A program made the translations under genes and the position numbers. Below, piece by piece: positions 16,846 through 26,159 of a stretch of DNA of 64,000 bases. Within the stretch, counting starts at the first letter, position 1. Each line of letters begins with the position of its first letter. The stretch comes from Azospira oryzae. Lineage in GTDB: Bacteria > Pseudomonadota > Gammaproteobacteria > Burkholderiales > Rhodocyclaceae. Under the pieces are notes generated by a model that worked only from the letters and a program-made list of their open reading frames with translations, did no database searches and was not told the origin of the DNA. The stretch lies in assembly GCF_004217225.1 (NCBI RefSeq), contig NZ_SHKM01000001.1, forward strand, positions 1,588,137-1,652,136. Reading direction: 5' to 3'.

Positions 16846-17262
16846 CTACTTGGCCTTGCTGGCGGAAAAGTTCCTGGTCGCGCTGCCCCGGCCCAGTTCC
16901 GTCTGCCCATCGGCGGCCAGAGCCCGCACCGTGATGCTGTAATCGTGGCCGAAGGTGCCGAAGTTGTTGGGACAGGGGCCCAGATAACGCCCCAGGGCGC
17001 CCTCGGGCAGGCTGGCAGTGGCGCCGCCGGCATGGGGCACCGTGCCGCCGCCATGGTCCTTGTTCTGGAAATCCAGGTCGTTCATCGCCACCGCCAGGGA
17101 GGCAGTCCCTTCTGGAATGCCAGAAATCTCCAGGGCAGGGGAGGTGTTGTCGCAGCGGTGCTTTTTCAGCCACTCCCAGTTCACACTGAGGGACGACTGG
17201 GCCAGGGCCAGGGGGCTGACGAGCAAGGCGGAGACGGCGAGAAGGGTGCGCAGGGACGGCAT
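16846..17262 (-). CDS. Secreted PEBP-like (YbhB/YbcL family) protein
   Basis: 138 residues with a clear signal peptide (about 1-22, ending LALAQ). The mature part follows the phosphatidylethanolamine-binding-protein pattern: SPALEISGIPEGTASLAV, then LPEGALGRYLGPCPNNFGT, then HDYSITVRAL. The usual middle section with the DPDAP and HWV motifs is replaced by a shorter MNDLDFQNKDHGGG stretch, so it is a compact, divergent member. The function of periplasmic bacterial PEBPs is unclear. It is monocistronic and lies just downstream of the HD-GYP gene on the same strand. Confidence 0.65.
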   Translation of the reverse strand: MPSLRTLLAVSALLVSPLALAQSSLSVNWEWLKKHRCDNTSPALEISGIPEGTASLAVAMNDLDFQNKDHGGGTVPHAGGATASLPEGALGRYLGPCPNNFGTFGHDYSITVRALAADGQTELGRGSATRNFSASKAK

Positions 17263-17339
17263 GCAAGGCTCCAAAGAGGAAAGAAGAAACAGCGGCGCCA
17301 GTTTATGACGCCGGCAGTTTCGGCGACGTGACAAAAGCC

Positions 17340-20315
17340 TCAGCCGATACAACTCCCCACATCCACCGAATCGATCTGCTCCGGGCGCAGGTAGCGTTCG
17401 CCGTACTCCCGGTACACGCCCGAGGTGAGGAAGAGGTCGAACAGTTCCGGATCGATGTGCCCTTCCCGCTTCATGGCCACCATGATGCGGACGGCTTCGG
17501 AGAGGGTCTTGCCCTTCTTGTAGGGCCGGTCCACGGCGGTGAGGGCCTCGAAGATGTCGGCGATGGCCATCATGCGGGCCGGCGCGCTCATTTCCTCCCG
17601 CCGCAGGCGCCTCGGGTAGCCGCTGCCGTCCATTTTCTCGTGGTGGCCGCCGGCCAGCTCCGGCACGTTCTGCAGATGCCGCGGGAACGGCAGGGCGGTA
17701 AGCATGATGATGGTCTGCACGATGTGGTCGTTGATGATGTAGCGATCCTCCTCGGAGAGGGTGCCCCGGGCCACGGCCAGGTTGTGCAGTTCGCCCCGGT
17801 TGAACTTCCAGGCCGGCACCTGCAGCTTGAAGCCCCAGGGATTGTCGGCCGGCATCAGGTCCCGCGGGCCCCGCTCCAGGAGATGCTCCGGCTTGTCCGC
17901 CAGCAGGGGTTCGGGAGCCGGCAGGGGCACCGGCGGCAGCTGGGCCTTGCGCCGCCCCTCTTCCCAGGACAGACCCAGGCGGTCGTCCAGGGTGCGCCGC
18001 CAGGTGCGGCCGGCGATGCGCTGCAGGCGCTCCAGCTTCTCCGGCGCCATGAATTCGCCGCCCTGGTTGCAGCTGGCAACGAAGGCGAACTCCTCGTCCA
18101 GCACCTGCCACTGGGCATCCAGGGCCTGGCGCAGGGCTGCACCGTCGCCGCCGGCGGCCACCTGCCGCCAGAACTCGATCTCCGCGTCCCGCTTGAGCAC
18201 CTCGAAGCGCATGCGCACCTCGTGGATGCGGTCGTACAGGGTTTCCAGCTTGGTCGCCTTGTCCACCACGTACTCGGGGGTGGTCACCTTGCCGCAGTCG
18301 TGCAGCCAGCCGGCGATGTGCAGGGCCTCCCATTCCTCGTCGCTGAGGGAGAAGTCGGCGTAGGGGCCGGCGGTGGCGTCGCAGGCAGCCCGGGCCAGCA
18401 TCTTGGTCAGCTCCGGCACCCGCTGGCAGTGGCCGCCCGTGTAGGGGCTCTTGGCGTCGATGGCGCCGGCCACCAGCTGGATCAGGCTTTCCAGCAGGGC
18501 CTTCTGGGCCTGGATCAGGCGCTGGTTGTCGATGGCCACGGCGGAAGCCCCGGAGAGGGCCTCGATGAAGGAAATGCGCTCCGGCGACGGCGCCTCGGCG
18601 CTGCCCGGCAGGAACAGGGCCAGCACCCCCACCACCTCCTGGGCCCGGTTTTTCAGGGGCAGGGCCACCAGCAGCACCGGCAGGCCCACCAGGGGGCTGC
18701 CCGGGGCATCGAGGAATTCCATGCCGGGGGGACGCTGGGGCGGCACATCCAGCACCTGGGTGCGGGCCTCCAGGACCGCCAGCAGCAGGGGATGGGTCTC
18801 CCGGGCCGTCGGCAGGAAGACGAGGCCCGGCAGCCCCGCCACCTCACCGCTGGCCGGCGCCCCTTGTTCTTCCGCGGCGGCCCCCACCTCCCAGCGCAGA
18901 GCCGCCGGCAGCAGGCCGCGGCCGTTCTCCGCCATCAGGTAGACGATGCCGCCGCTGGCCTCGGCGCTGGCCAGGGTCTCCTGCAGCACCCGTTCCAGCA
19001 GCCGGTCGAAATTGCGCTCGGCGGTGAGGGTGGCGCTGATGTCGAGGAACTTGCGGATGGTGCCCTTCATCTGGTTCATGGAGCGGGACAGCTCGTCGAT
19101 CTCCCAGATGGGGGAGCCCTTGGCCGGGGTGCCGTCGAAGCGGAAGCGGCGGATTTCCGCCGACTCCCGGATCAGGTCCTTCAGCTCGCCGGAGATGCGC
19201 CGGGCCAGCCACCAGGTGCCGGGAATGGCCAGGGCGATGAGGGCCAGGGTGACCCACAGGGTCCAGGTGCGGATGCGCACCGCCTCGGCCAGCAATTCGT
19301 TTTCCGGCGCCGCCACCAGCAGGTAGTTGGGCTCGTCCCCGGCCTCGGGGACCGCCACCGCCCGCCCGTGCCAGACCTGGCCGGCAGCCTCGATCACCCG
19401 GGAATTCCCGGCGCCAGCCGCGGCCAGGGCCCCCAGCACCGGCACTCCCAGCTGGTCCAGGGTCGGCAGCTGGCCGCCGGCCCGGGCATTGGCCCGGTGC
19501 AGCCGTTCCCGGTCCCGCTCCGCCAGAACCCGGCCCCGGGCATCTACCAGGGCCAGCTGGGAGCCGGGGGTGATGCCGGCACCGGCGAGGGAGGCGGAAA
19601 TCTCTTCCAGAGTCAGGTCCGCCGCCACCACGGCGCCGCTGCCGGCGAGGCGGGCGAAGGTCTTGCCCACCTCCCGGGTGGTGAAGAAGACGTAGGGCTC
19701 GGTGCGCACCAGGGCGGTGGCGGTCTGGGCCCGGATGAACCAGGGACGGCCCCGGGGATCGAAATCGTAGGCGGCCGGATGGCGCCGCTCCAGTTCCTGC
19801 AGCCACTCGTCGAAAAAGATGAAGGTGGGGCGCGCCGCCCTGCCCTGGCGCTCCATGCTCTGCACCAGGAAACGGGCGCCGGCCGGCGCCTGCACTGCCA
19901 GGGCCACGGCCCGGCTGGCCAGGGAGCGGATAAGGAAAAAGTCCCCGTTGCCGTAGCCCACATAGACGGCGGAGAGATGGGCGTTCTTTTCCAGGGCCTC
20001 CCGCAGCATGGGCAGGGCCTGCAGCCGGGAATCCAGGCTGGGAGCCGCGGCCAGGGGATGGTGCACCAGCAGTTCGACCAGGGTTTCCAGGGGGCCGTAG
20101 AGGCGCTGCAGGTCATCCCCGGTCTGGCGGGCGGTGCGCTCGAAGACGTCGCTGGCGGCGGTCAGGACGATGCGGCGTGACTGGTGGAAATTGAACCAGC
20201 CGATCACCGAGCAGGCAACGAAAATGAGCAGGGTGAACAGGTAGGCGATGTGGATGTGCAGGGGATAGAGGCGGCCCCGCTGGCCCCTGGGAAAGACTGC
20301 TGCCTGAAGTGCCAT
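17340..20315 (-). CDS. Membrane sensor with dCache-like, HAMP, GAF and insertion-bearing HD-GYP domains
   Basis: About 991 residues. TM1 (about 22-44) is followed by a long periplasmic Cache-type sensor (with the FDPRGRPWF element), TM2 (about 340-360), HAMP, a GAF-like domain (about 425-600) and an HD-GYP phosphodiesterase. HD lies at about residue 672 (WLHDCGK) and HHEKMDGSGYP at about 892-902. The two are some 228 residues apart, where I would expect roughly 60-70, so a large insertion of about 160 residues splits the domain. The catalytic motifs look intact, so it would degrade cyclic-di-GMP. The ATG at 20315 is preferred over the one at 20321 because GGAGA is then correctly spaced. Confidence 0.88.
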   Translation of the reverse strand: MALQAAVFPRGQRGRLYPLHIHIAYLFTLLIFVACSVIGWFNFHQSRRIVLTAASDVFERTARQTGDDLQRLYGPLETLVELLVHHPLAAAPSLDSRLQALPMLREALEKNAHLSAVYVGYGNGDFFLIRSLASRAVALAVQAPAGARFLVQSMERQGRAARPTFIFFDEWLQELERRHPAAYDFDPRGRPWFIRAQTATALVRTEPYVFFTTREVGKTFARLAGSGAVVAADLTLEEISASLAGAGITPGSQLALVDARGRVLAERDRERLHRANARAGGQLPTLDQLGVPVLGALAAAGAGNSRVIEAAGQVWHGRAVAVPEAGDEPNYLLVAAPENELLAEAVRIRTWTLWVTLALIALAIPGTWWLARRISGELKDLIRESAEIRRFRFDGTPAKGSPIWEIDELSRSMNQMKGTIRKFLDISATLTAERNFDRLLERVLQETLASAEASGGIVYLMAENGRGLLPAALRWEVGAAAEEQGAPASGEVAGLPGLVFLPTARETHPLLLAVLEARTQVLDVPPQRPPGMEFLDAPGSPLVGLPVLLVALPLKNRAQEVVGVLALFLPGSAEAPSPERISFIEALSGASAVAIDNQRLIQAQKALLESLIQLVAGAIDAKSPYTGGHCQRVPELTKMLARAACDATAGPYADFSLSDEEWEALHIAGWLHDCGKVTTPEYVVDKATKLETLYDRIHEVRMRFEVLKRDAEIEFWRQVAAGGDGAALRQALDAQWQVLDEEFAFVASCNQGGEFMAPEKLERLQRIAGRTWRRTLDDRLGLSWEEGRRKAQLPPVPLPAPEPLLADKPEHLLERGPRDLMPADNPWGFKLQVPAWKFNRGELHNLAVARGTLSEEDRYIINDHIVQTIIMLTALPFPRHLQNVPELAGGHHEKMDGSGYPRRLRREEMSAPARMMAIADIFEALTAVDRPYKKGKTLSEAVRIMVAMKREGHIDPELFDLFLTSGVYREYGERYLRPEQIDSVDVGSCIG

Positions 20316-20429
20316 GACCATTCTCCGCTGAGGCCCGTCGGGGCCGCGACATGGTCACAGGCTAACACCGGGACGCCGGGGGGAAACGCCACATCCGTCA
20401 CGAAGTGGCCGGGGACGGGGGCGCCGGCG

Positions 20430-20443
20430 TTGATTTAGGTCAA
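20430..20443 (+). promoter_or_regulatory. FNR/Anr-type box
   Basis: TTGATTTAGGTCAA matches the FNR half-sites TTGAT-N4-ATCAA with one change. It lies 61 bases before the ATG of the Rossmann protein gene, a distance that fits activation at low oxygen. Confidence 0.7.
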
Positions 20444-20503
20444 GCCTGGCGATCGATTCTGGCGGCAGACTGGCGCTTTTCCCGATCCCGGAGTATTTCC
20501 ACC

Positions 20504-20881
20504 ATGCAAGGATTCCGCATTGCCGTCGTCGGCGCCGGCGAAACCGGCACCCCCCTGCTCAAGCAGCTGCTGACCGCCCCCTTCGTCACCGTCCTCGGCG
20601 TCGCCGACCTGGACCTGTCCATGCCCGGCATCGCCCTGGCCAAGGAGCACGGCGTCAAGGTCACCAACAACTTCATGGAGCTGGCCGCCCTGGGCAACGA
20701 AGTCGACATCATCATCGACGTCACCGGCGCCCCCAAGGTGCGCGAAGCCCTGCGCAAGCACATGGTGGACAGCGGCAACACCCACACCCTGATCATGCAC
20801 GAGTCCATCGCCCTGCTGATGATGTCCCTCTCCGCCGGCAAGCTGGTGAGCGGCAAGCACGGCGACCAAGAATACGTCTGA
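20504..20881 (+). CDS. Small single-domain Rossmann (NAD(P)-binding) protein of unknown function
   Basis: 125 residues, little more than one dinucleotide-binding fold. GAGETG lies at residues 10-15, an acidic strand end (GVADLDLS) follows at about 36, and a VDIIIDVTGAP segment resembles the second half of homoserine- or dihydrodipicolinate-type dehydrogenase folds. There is no catalytic domain, so it may sense NAD(H) or act with a partner rather than work as an enzyme. An FNR-type box upstream suggests expression when oxygen is scarce. It stands alone between divergent and convergent neighbours and is closed by a strong terminator. I do not recognise a named family. Confidence 0.75.
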   Translation: MQGFRIAVVGAGETGTPLLKQLLTAPFVTVLGVADLDLSMPGIALAKEHGVKVTNNFMELAALGNEVDIIIDVTGAPKVREALRKHMVDSGNTHTLIMHESIALLMMSLSAGKLVSGKHGDQEYV

Positions 20882-20901
20882 AGCCAGGTCCCGGACCATG
20901 A

Positions 20902-20928
20902 AAAAAGCCGCCCGCGGGCGGCTTTTTC
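20902..20928. terminator. Bidirectional terminator between the Rossmann gene and kup
   Basis: Stem AAGCCGCCCG / CGGGCGGCTT is flanked by A6 on the left and T5 on the right, so it can stop both converging transcripts. Confidence 0.85.
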
Positions 20929-20955
20929 TTTGGCCGGAAGGCCGAGGCAAGGGGC

Positions 20956-22839
20956 TTACAGCACCACCTGGGTGCCCAGCTCCACCACCCGGTTGGAGGG
21001 GATCTTGAAGAAGCTGGTGGCACTGCCGGCGTTGCGGAACAGGGCGATGAACAGCTTCTCGCGCCAGAAGGCCATTTCCGAGCCGAGGCGGGGGATCAGG
21101 GTCTCCCGGCCGAGGAAGAAGGAGGTCTCCAGCATCTCGAAGGAGAGGCCATAGTCGGCGCAGAGGGAAAGGGCCTGGGGAATGTCCGGATCGTCCTTGA
21201 AGCCGTACTGGACGATGACGCGGAAGAAGTTTTCCTTCAGCTTGTGCACCTCCACCCGATCGATCTCCGGCACGTAGGGCACGTCGAAGATCTGCACCGA
21301 GACCATGATCACCCGCTCGTGCAGCACCTTGTTGTGCATCAGGTTGTGCAGCAGGGAATGGGGCACGCCGTTGGGGTCCGCATTGAGGAAGACGGCGGTG
21401 CCGGGCACCCGGGTCGGCGGCGAGACGGCGATGCTGTCGATGAAGGGCAGCAGCTGCAGGGCCTCGCCCTTGAGGCGGTCGGCCAGGAGCTGGCGGCCCC
21501 GCTTCCAGGTGGTCATGAGGACGAAGACGAAGACGCCGACCACCAGGGGGAACCAGCCGCCGTCGGGAATCTTCAGGATGTTGGCGGTGAGGAAGGTCAG
21601 TTCCACCACCAGGAAGCCGGTGAACAGCAGCACCGCCCGGCTCCAGCCCCAGCGCCAGACCTTGGCCGCCACCACGGTGGCGAGCAGGGAGGTGATGACC
21701 ATGTCGCCAGTGACGGCGATGCCGTAGGCCGCCGCCAGGTTGTTGGAGGACTTGAAGCCCAGCACCAGCACCGCCACGGCGCCGAAGAGGCCCCAGTTCA
21801 CGCCCGGCAGGTAGATCTGGCCCTGCTCCTTCTCCGAGGTGTGCTGCACTTCCATGCGCGGCACGAAGCCCAGCTGCATGGCCTGGCGGGTCACCGAGAA
21901 GGCGCCGGAAATGACCGCCTGACAGGCGATCACCGTGGCCAGGGTGGCCAGGCAGACCAGGGGCATGACCGCCCATTCGGGAGCCAGGTTGAAGAAGGGA
22001 TTGGTGGCTGCGGCGGGGTCGGCCAGGATCAGGGCGCCCTGGCCGAAATAGTTGAGCATCAGGGCCGGCAGCACGAAGCTGAACCAGGCCAGCTGGATCG
22101 GCTTGCGGCCGAAATGGCCCATGTCGGCGTAGAGGGCCTCGGCCCCGGTCACCGCCAGCACCACGTTGCCCATGGCCACCAGGGCCATGGCCTTGTTGGC
22201 GAGGAGGAATTCGAAACCGTAGACCGGGTTGGCGGCCAGCAGCACGTGGGGGTTGGCCATGATATTCCACAGGCCCAGCAGGGCCAGGGTGGAGAACCAC
22301 AGCATCATCACCGGCCCGAACATGACGCCCACCGTGGCGGTGCCCCGGCGCTGGATGAAGAAGAGGCCGAACAGCACCACCAGGGTGATGGGGATGACGA
22401 AGGGCTTGAAGGCCGGGGTGACGATCTCCAGGCCCTCCACCGCGGAGAGCACGGAAATGGCCGGGGTCACCATGCCGTCGCCGTAGAACATGGCGGCACC
22501 GAGGATGCCGATGATCATGATGATCTGCTGGCGCCGCTTGCGGTCCTGGGCCTCGTGCAGGGCCAGGGCGATGAGGGCCATGATGCCGCCTTCGCCCCGG
22601 TTGTCGGCCCGCATGATGAAGACCACGTACTTCAGGGAAACGACGATGATCAGCGCCCAGAAGAACAGGGACAGGCTGCCCAGGACGTTGGTCTCGGTCA
22701 GGGGGATAGGATGGTTGCCGGCGAAAACTTCTTTCATGGCGTACAGGGGACTGGTCCCGATGTCGCCATAGACCACGCCGAGGGCGGCCAGGGCCAGAGC
22801 TGCCAGCCGCGCCTTGGTGGTCTGAACGGAATCGTGCAT
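20956..22839 (-). CDS. kup: KUP-family potassium uptake protein
   Basis: 627 residues, the usual length. The opening ALGVVYGDIGTSPLYA (about 17-32) and the GEGGIMAL segment are hallmarks of Kup/HAK/KT transporters. About twelve helices are followed by a cytoplasmic C-terminal domain. It brings K+ into the cell with protons. The ATG at 22839 gives the expected short N-terminus; codons upstream remain open but lack family similarity. It is a single gene with a terminator shared with its convergent neighbour. Confidence 0.96.
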   Translation of the reverse strand: MHDSVQTTKARLAALALAALGVVYGDIGTSPLYAMKEVFAGNHPIPLTETNVLGSLSLFFWALIIVVSLKYVVFIMRADNRGEGGIMALIALALHEAQDRKRRQQIIMIIGILGAAMFYGDGMVTPAISVLSAVEGLEIVTPAFKPFVIPITLVVLFGLFFIQRRGTATVGVMFGPVMMLWFSTLALLGLWNIMANPHVLLAANPVYGFEFLLANKAMALVAMGNVVLAVTGAEALYADMGHFGRKPIQLAWFSFVLPALMLNYFGQGALILADPAAATNPFFNLAPEWAVMPLVCLATLATVIACQAVISGAFSVTRQAMQLGFVPRMEVQHTSEKEQGQIYLPGVNWGLFGAVAVLVLGFKSSNNLAAAYGIAVTGDMVITSLLATVVAAKVWRWGWSRAVLLFTGFLVVELTFLTANILKIPDGGWFPLVVGVFVFVLMTTWKRGRQLLADRLKGEALQLLPFIDSIAVSPPTRVPGTAVFLNADPNGVPHSLLHNLMHNKVLHERVIMVSVQIFDVPYVPEIDRVEVHKLKENFFRVIVQYGFKDDPDIPQALSLCADYGLSFEMLETSFFLGRETLIPRLGSEMAFWREKLFIALFRNAGSATSFFKIPSNRVVELGTQVVL

Positions 22840-23147
22840 GCGAACTCCCGCAGGGGTGTCGAAAGTAATGACAGCGCTGGGTCTTCCCCGCTTTTGCCGC
22901 GGTTTGGAAGACGGGCCGGCGCCCCTTGCCCAGGGGCATACCGACATCCGGCCGACCTTCCGCTACAGCATGGAGGCAACCGGGGTGCGCCAGTCTACAC
23001 CCATTTATTGCGACGCAACATTCCCCTCCGTACGGCCCCGGCAGGGCGGCAAATGACCGCGTCCTGAATGTTGCCGCCGATGGTGGCGGAAAGGCCCCAA
23101 CTGTCTGGTAAACTCGCGTTTTCTCACGTCCATGCCCCCGGGCCCCC
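22840..23147. other. Divergent intergenic region between kup and minC
   Basis: 308 bases. No conserved riboswitch or small gene is evident. A TGGTAAACT sequence at about 23105-23113 could be an extended -10 for minC, but no good -35 is present at the right distance. Confidence 0.4.
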
Positions 23148-23996
23148 ATGAAGTCAGCCCCCAAGTCCGTCCCCCTGCTCGAAATCAAAGGCACCACCCT
23201 GGCCATGACGGTGCTGCAGGCCGCCCTCCGCTCGGCGGACCTGCCCTCCCTGGCCGACAGCCTGACCGACCAGTACGGCCCCAGTTCGGATTTCTTCAGT
23301 TTCGAGCCCACCGTCATCGACCTGGGCGAACTGCCCGCCGACATCGAGCTGGACTGGGCCGGCCTGCTGCCCCTGCTGCGCCGCTACCAGGTGGCCCCCA
23401 TCGGCGTGCGCAACGCCTCCCCGGCTCAGGCCGAAGCGGCCCGCAACGTCGGCCTGATCGTGGTCGAAGAGGCGGAAACCCAGGTGCGCCACAGCCCGCG
23501 CCGGGCCGAAGCCGAGACTCCGGCCGCCCCCGCCGCCCCGACGGCAGCCGCCGCCGCGCCGGCCCAGGCCGAGCTGGACATCGCCCCCGCCAACGCCCCG
23601 GCCAATGAAGCGCCCGCTGCCGCCCCGGCCCCCGCCGCGGCAGCAGAAGCGGCCCCCAGCGGCACCCTGGTGCTGGACAAGCCCCTGCGCAGCGGCCAGC
23701 AGGTCTATGCCCGGGGCGGCGACCTGGTGGTGCTGGCCATGGTCAGCCCGGGCGCCGAGGTCATCGCCGACGGCAACATCCACATCTATGCCCCCCTGCG
23801 CGGCCGCGCCCTGGCCGGCGCCCGGGGCGACGCCAATGCCCGCATCTTCACCACCTGTTTCGAAGCCGAGCTGACCTCCGTCGCCGGGGTGTACCGCACC
23901 TTCGAACCGGGCTCGGAGAAGAGCCTCACCGGCAAGCCCGTACAAATCCGTCTGGAAGGCGAAAAGCTCGTGCTCGAAGCCCTCAAGACCAGCTGA
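23148..23996 (+). CDS. minC: Septum-site determining protein MinC
   Basis: 282 residues. The N-terminal FtsZ-inhibiting domain (about 1-115) is followed by a long Ala/Pro-rich linker (about 118-175, longer than in E. coli). The C-terminal beta-helix domain (about 180-280) has repeated G-G-D/A-N turns (YARGGDLVV, GAEVIADGNIHIYAPLRG). With MinD it blocks FtsZ ring assembly at the poles. It is the first gene of minCDE and lies 46 bases before minD. Confidence 0.97.
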   Translation: MKSAPKSVPLLEIKGTTLAMTVLQAALRSADLPSLADSLTDQYGPSSDFFSFEPTVIDLGELPADIELDWAGLLPLLRRYQVAPIGVRNASPAQAEAARNVGLIVVEEAETQVRHSPRRAEAETPAAPAAPTAAAAAPAQAELDIAPANAPANEAPAAAPAPAAAAEAAPSGTLVLDKPLRSGQQVYARGGDLVVLAMVSPGAEVIADGNIHIYAPLRGRALAGARGDANARIFTTCFEAELTSVAGVYRTFEPGSEKSLTGKPVQIRLEGEKLVLEALKTS

Positions 23997-24042
23997 ACCC
24001 AAAATTTCCGACAACTCTTACTCTTACCAATCCAGAGGTCCC

Positions 24043-24855
24043 ATGAGAATCATCGTCGTCACTTCCGGCAAGGGTGGTGTGGGCAAGACCACCACCAGCG
24101 CAGCCTTCGCCTCCGGCCTGGCCCTGCGCGGCTTCAAGACCGCGGTCATCGACTTCGACGTCGGCCTGCGCAACCTGGACCTGATCATGGGCTGCGAACG
24201 CCGGGTGGTCTACGACCTGGTGAACGTCATCAACGGCGAAGCCAACCTGACCCAGGCCCTGATCAAGGACAAGCACGCCGAGAACCTCTTCGTGCTGCCC
24301 GCCTCCCAGACCCGGGACAAGGACGCCCTGACCGAAGAAGGCGTGGAGAAGGTGCTCAAGGAACTGGAGCACATGGGCTTCGACTACGTGGTCTGCGACT
24401 CCCCCGCCGGTATCGAGCGGGGCGCCGTCATGGCCCTCACCTTCGCCGACGAGGCCATCGTCGTCTCCAATCCGGAAGTCTCCTCCGTGCGCGACTCGGA
24501 CCGCATCCTGGGCATCGTCCAGTCCAAGTCCCGCCGCGCCAAGGAAGGCAACGAGGCGGTCAAGGAACACCTGCTGGTGACCCGCTATTCGCCCAAGCGC
24601 GTCGAGGACGGCGAAATGCTCTCCTACAAGGACGTGCACGAACTGCTGCGCATTCCCCTGCTCGGCGTCATTCCCGAATCCGAAGTTGTGCTGCAGGCCT
24701 CCAACCAGGGCACGCCCGCCATCCACATGAACGGCAGCGACGTGGCCGACGCCTACCAGGACATGGTGGCCCGTTTCCTCGGCGAGGAAGTGCCCCTGCG
24801 CTTCGTGGACTACGAAAAGCCGGGCATCCTGAAGCGCCTGTTCGGAGGCAAGTGA
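24043..24855 (+). CDS. minD: Septum-site determining ATPase MinD
   Basis: 270 residues. The deviant Walker A motif [12 protein letters not shown] lies at residues 10-21, switch I is [11 protein letters not shown], and the C-terminal amphipathic membrane helix (ILKRLFGGK) is intact. It binds ATP on the membrane, recruits MinC and is released by MinE. It is followed one base later by minE. Confidence 0.98.
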   Translation: MRIIVVTSGKGGVGKTTTSAAFASGLALRGFKTAVIDFDVGLRNLDLIMGCERRVVYDLVNVINGEANLTQALIKDKHAENLFVLPASQTRDKDALTEEGVEKVLKELEHMGFDYVVCDSPAGIERGAVMALTFADEAIVVSNPEVSSVRDSDRILGIVQSKSRRAKEGNEAVKEHLLVTRYSPKRVEDGEMLSYKDVHELLRIPLLGVIPESEVVLQASNQGTPAIHMNGSDVADAYQDMVARFLGEEVPLRFVDYEKPGILKRLFGGK

Positions 24856-24856
24856 C

Positions 24857-25123
24857 ATGTCCCTGCTCGACCTTCTTTTTGGCCAGAAACAAAAGACCGC
24901 TTCGGTCGCCAAGGAGCGCCTGCAGCTCATCATCGCCCGGGAACGCAGCGGCGAGCAGAGCTCGCCGGATTTCCTGCCCCAATTGCAGCAGGAGCTGATC
25001 GCCGTCATCTCCAAGTACGTCAAGGTGAACCAGGACGACATCAAGGTCTCCCTGGAGAAGAAGAACAACTTCGAAGTGCTGGAAGTGAACATCGTTCTGC
25101 CGGAAGTGGGCCAGGCCCGCTGA
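24857..25123 (+). CDS. minE: Cell division topological specificity factor MinE
   Basis: 88 residues. It has the N-terminal membrane-targeting stretch (MSLLDLLFG), the MinD-binding helix with [13 protein letters not shown], and the C-terminal topological domain. It stimulates MinD ATPase and drives pole-to-pole oscillation. It is the last gene of the operon. Confidence 0.97.
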   Translation: MSLLDLLFGQKQKTASVAKERLQLIIARERSGEQSSPDFLPQLQQELIAVISKYVKVNQDDIKVSLEKKNNFEVLEVNIVLPEVGQAR

Positions 25124-25141
25124 GCCACTCTGCCACCAAGC

Positions 25142-25168
25142 AAAAAGCCGGGCATGCCCCGGCTTTTT
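25142..25168. terminator. Bidirectional terminator after minE
   Basis: AAAAAGCCGGG and CCCGGCTTTTT form a stem with a small CATGC-type loop. It also serves the convergent outer-membrane protein gene. Confidence 0.85.
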
Positions 25169-25216
25169 CTTTGTCCTGCATTGTGCCCTGCCCTTGACGG
25201 CAGGCCCGGCCCCGCC

Positions 25217-26074
25217 TCAGAAGAAGCGGGTCAGGCGGACCACCCAGCGCCGGTCTTCCAGGAGGCCGTTTTCCGTGCGGAAATCACCGCCGTATTGCAG
25301 GGACAGCTTGCCGACGGGCGAGTTGGCAATCGCCGTGAGCTGGTAGCGCTCCAGCTGGGTGCGGTCGTTCTGGGCCACGCCCGCCACCCGGGTCTCGCCG
25401 CCCCAGGTGTAGAAATAGGTGGCGGCCAGGGCAAAGGTGGCATTGATGTCGTAGCGCAGGCCGGTCTGGGCGGTGTACAGCACCTCCTGGTCCTGCTCCC
25501 GGCGCAGGGGGCCGAATTCCTTGTTGGTGCCGGAGCGCATGCCGTCCACCGCGCCCATCCAGTGCAGATTGCGCAGCACGGCGGTCTGCAGGCCGACCTG
25601 CAGGGCCGTGCTGACCCGGTTGCTGCCCATGTTGAGGACTCGCCCCGCCTGGTAATCCCCGGTGGGCAGGGTCAGGTAGCCGCCCACGGCGAAATAGGTC
25701 TGGCTGGCATGGTTGGCGTAGGGCCACACGGCCAGCAGCATGGTGGTGTCGCCGAAGCCCGAAGCCCCCGGCAGGCTGGCCAGGGTGCCGCCCGGATGCA
25801 GGCTGCCGACGGGCTGCTGCAGATAGGAGAAGGCGGGCATGCCGCCCAGGTCGAAGGTGGCACCCAGGCGCAGCTGGGTCTGGGATAGGGTCACCTTGGG
25901 CTCGCCGGGCATCTTGCGGCCGCGGACGTACATGTCGCCCCGGTCGCTGTCCTGGTAGGCCAGCTGGATCATCCTGGTGCCGGAGGGCGGCACCTGCAGG
26001 TCCCCCGGCTGGAGGTCGATGGCCCAGGCGGCGGCGCTGGGCAGCAGCAGGGCGAGGTAGGTGAGTTTGCGCAT
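25217..26074 (-). CDS. Outer-membrane beta-barrel transporter-like protein (Phenol_MetA_deg type)
   Basis: 285 residues with a signal peptide (about 1-19, ending AAAWA). Many alternating amphipathic strands are typical of a small barrel, with LPTGDY, TGLRYDINATFALAATYFY and a C-terminal ending VRLTRFF (terminal Phe, as in outer-membrane proteins). It resembles the family annotated as transporter or MetA-pathway phenol-degradation proteins, which are thought to let hydrophobic compounds through the outer membrane. No aromatic-degradation enzyme lies next to it. An ATG nine bases upstream is an alternative start. Confidence 0.7.
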   Translation of the reverse strand: MRKLTYLALLLPSAAAWAIDLQPGDLQVPPSGTRMIQLAYQDSDRGDMYVRGRKMPGEPKVTLSQTQLRLGATFDLGGMPAFSYLQQPVGSLHPGGTLASLPGASGFGDTTMLLAVWPYANHASQTYFAVGGYLTLPTGDYQAGRVLNMGSNRVSTALQVGLQTAVLRNLHWMGAVDGMRSGTNKEFGPLRREQDQEVLYTAQTGLRYDINATFALAATYFYTWGGETRVAGVAQNDRTQLERYQLTAIANSPVGKLSLQYGGDFRTENGLLEDRRWVVRLTRFF

Positions 26075-26159
26075 GGCGCGCAAGTGTGGCGAAAGGCCCC
26101 CGGATAGGCAAGCTAGGGCCTTCCCCAGGCCAGGACTGGCCCGAGGCCGGCAGCCGCGC

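Noticed and set aside
17328-20180. Long plus-strand frame opposite the HD-GYP gene
   Set aside because: Same GC-bias artefact; no ribosome site or recognisable motif, and the minus-strand protein explains the region fully.
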